A program made the position numbers and the translations under genes. From assembly GCA_959602875.1 (NCBI GenBank), contig CAUGVQ010000108.1, forward strand, positions 1 through 6,105: a stretch of 6,105 nt of DNA, read 5' to 3'. The notes under the pieces are model-generated. The model was not told the origin of the DNA, ran no database searches, and saw only the letters and a program-made list of their open reading frames with translations. Shown one piece after another: positions 4,823-6,105 of this stretch (positions are counted from its first letter, which is position 1; each line of letters starts with the position of its first letter). This DNA comes from an uncultured Collinsella sp. (GTDB lineage: Bacteria; Actinomycetota; Coriobacteriia; Coriobacteriales; Coriobacteriaceae).

Positions 4823-6105
4823 ATGGGAACTGAGCGTAAGATCGCGCGTGCGCTGATCTCGGTGACCGACAAGACGGGCGTTGTCGATTTTGCCCGTGCG
4901 CTGGTCGAGGAGTTCGGGGTGGAGATTGTCTCCACGGGCGGTACGGCGAAGGCCATCGAGGAGGCGGGCGTTCCGGTACGCCCCATCGAGGACTTCACAG
5001 GCTACCCGGAGATGATGGATGGACGCGTGAAGACGCTTCACCCCAAGGTACACGGCGCGCTGCTTGCCCGCCGCGACTCTGAGGAGCACATGGCTCAGGC
5101 CGCGGAGCACGGCATCCAGCTCATCGACATGGTGGTCGTGAACCTCTACGAGTTTGAGAAGACGGTCGCCAACCCCGACGTCACCTTTGCCGATGCCATC
5201 GAGCACATCGACATCGGCGGCCCCTCCATGCTCCGTTCTGCCGCTAAGAACAACGATGCCGTGACCGTTGTCTGCGACCCCAACGACTACGAGGCCATTC
5301 TCGAGGAGATGCGCCTGCACGAGGGCAAGACGCTGCGCTCCACGCGCCGCCGCCTCGCCGCCAAGGTTTTCACCCGCACGGCTGCCTACGACTCGGCTAT
5401 CTCCACGTGGCTGAACGATTACCTGGCTGCCGAGGAGCCCGCTGTTGCCGCTGCGAGCGGCGAGGAGGGCTTCCAGGCGCCCGAGGTGCTCGTCCTCAAC
5501 CTTACCAAGACGCAGGACCTTCGCTATGGCGAGAACCCGCACCAGGCAGCCGCGGTCTACCGCTTCTCTGAGGAGTTCGCAGCTTACGGCAGCTCCGCCA
5601 ACCCGCTGGTGGGTGCCGAGCAGATCCAGGGCAAGCCGCTCTCGTACAACAACTTCCTCGACGCCGATGCCGCATGGAACGCGGTGCGCGAGTTCGACGA
5701 TCCCGCTGTGGTTATCCTGAAGCACCAGAACCCCTGCGGCTCCGCTACCGCCGAGGATGTCACCACCGCCTATGACCGCGCCTTTGCCTGCGACCCCAAG
5801 AGCGCTTTCGGCGGCATCATCGCGGTGAACCGCGAGGTCCCGCTTTCGCTCGTCGAGCACTTTGCCGACCAGAACAAGCAGTTCGTCGAGGTCCTTATCG
5901 CGCCGAGCTATTCGGCCGAGGCCCTCGAGCGCCTCTCCAAGCGCCAGAACCTGCGCGTGCTCGCCACGGGCGGTGCCGAGGGGCATGCTCGCCTCGAGGT
6001 CCGCTCCGTCGACGGCGGCATGCTCCTGCAGCAGGTCGACACGGTCGAGGAGGATCCCGCGAACTTCACGTATCCCACCGAACGCAAGCCCACCGACGCC
6101 GAGAT
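4823..6105 (+). CDS. purH: Bifunctional AICAR transformylase / IMP cyclohydrolase PurH (3' end cut off)
   Basis: PurH carries out the last two steps of de novo purine synthesis: formylation of AICAR with 10-formyl-tetrahydrofolate, then ring closure to IMP. The frame is open from the ATG at 4823 to the window edge, giving 427 of an expected 510-530 residues. The N-terminal MGS-like cyclohydrolase domain (about 1-200) shows STGGTAKAIEEAG at 37-49, GRVKTLHPKVHGALLARR at 67-84 and IGGPSMLRSAAKNN at 131-144. The transformylase domain shows RYGENPHQ (234-241), a P-L-S-Y-N-N segment (272-277), the catalytic KHQNPCG (300-306) and SAFGGIIAVN (327-336). AAGGAGG at 4812-4818, four bases before the ATG, confirms the start. 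Codon use is strongly GC-biased, as expected for a native housekeeping gene. The AICAR transformylase C-terminus lies beyond the window. Confidence 0.98.
   Translation, partial: MGTERKIARALISVTDKTGVVDFARALVEEFGVEIVSTGGTAKAIEEAGVPVRPIEDFTGYPEMMDGRVKTLHPKVHGALLARRDSEEHMAQAAEHGIQLIDMVVVNLYEFEKTVANPDVTFADAIEHIDIGGPSMLRSAAKNNDAVTVVCDPNDYEAILEEMRLHEGKTLRSTRRRLAAKVFTRTAAYDSAISTWLNDYLAAEEPAVAAASGEEGFQAPEVLVLNLTKTQDLRYGENPHQAAAVYRFSEEFAAYGSSANPLVGAEQIQGKPLSYNNFLDADAAWNAVREFDDPAVVILKHQNPCGSATAEDVTTAYDRAFACDPKSAFGGIIAVNREVPLSLVEHFADQNKQFVEVLIAPSYSAEALERLSKRQNLRVLATGGAEGHARLEVRSVDGGMLLQQVDTVEEDPANFTYPTERKPTDAE

Noticed and set aside
4757..5986. 409-codon minus-strand open frame opposite purH
   Set aside because: The plus strand is unmistakable PurH with active-site motifs; the antisense frame is a codon-bias shadow.
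1..6105. tRNA genes, CRISPR arrays, insertion sequences
   Set aside because: No tRNA-like TTCGA arm with matching acceptor stem, no regularly spaced repeats and no transposase frame or terminal inverted repeats were seen by eye.

Overview
The window is GC-rich bacterial chromosomal DNA with strong G/C preference at third codon positions. The gene set (GluQRS, FtnA-type ferritin, a DUF2207 membrane protein with a poly-glycine tail, PurH) and the codon use would fit a high-GC Actinomycetota such as a Coriobacteriia member (Collinsella/Olsenella-like). This assignment is an impression from protein style, not a database result.

Layout. Bases 1-110 may carry the last codons of an upstream plus-strand gene. 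Bases 111-185 are an AT-rich promoter/operator region containing a perfect 14-bp palindrome. Next comes a HicA/HicB-type toxin-antitoxin pair on the plus strand: hicA (186-357) is broken by a +1 frameshift in a run of six G, and hicB (400-855) is intact with a C-terminal helix-turn-helix. Convergent to hicB, with only 23 bp between the stop codons, is gluQRS (879-1820, minus). The 188 bp between gluQRS and ferritin hold three hairpins, two of them long and GC-rich, which probably end or attenuate the ferritin transcript. The ferritin gene (2009-2527, minus) is divergent from a large DUF2207 exported membrane protein gene (2737-4713, plus). Finally purH (4823 to the window end, plus) starts and runs off the edge after 427 codons.

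Function. The four housekeeping genes are not obviously one pathway: GluQRS modifies queuosine in tRNA(Asp), ferritin stores iron, the DUF2207 protein is a surface or membrane protein of unknown role, and PurH performs the last two steps of IMP synthesis. The hicAB module is the accessory element, with less GC-biased codons and an AT-rich control region. I did not find an undescribed multi-gene system. The items most worth a second look are the frameshifted toxin beside an intact antitoxin, the promoter-overlapping palindrome with a helically phased extra half-site, the hairpin-dense ferritin-gluQRS spacer, and an apparently leaderless gluQRS start.
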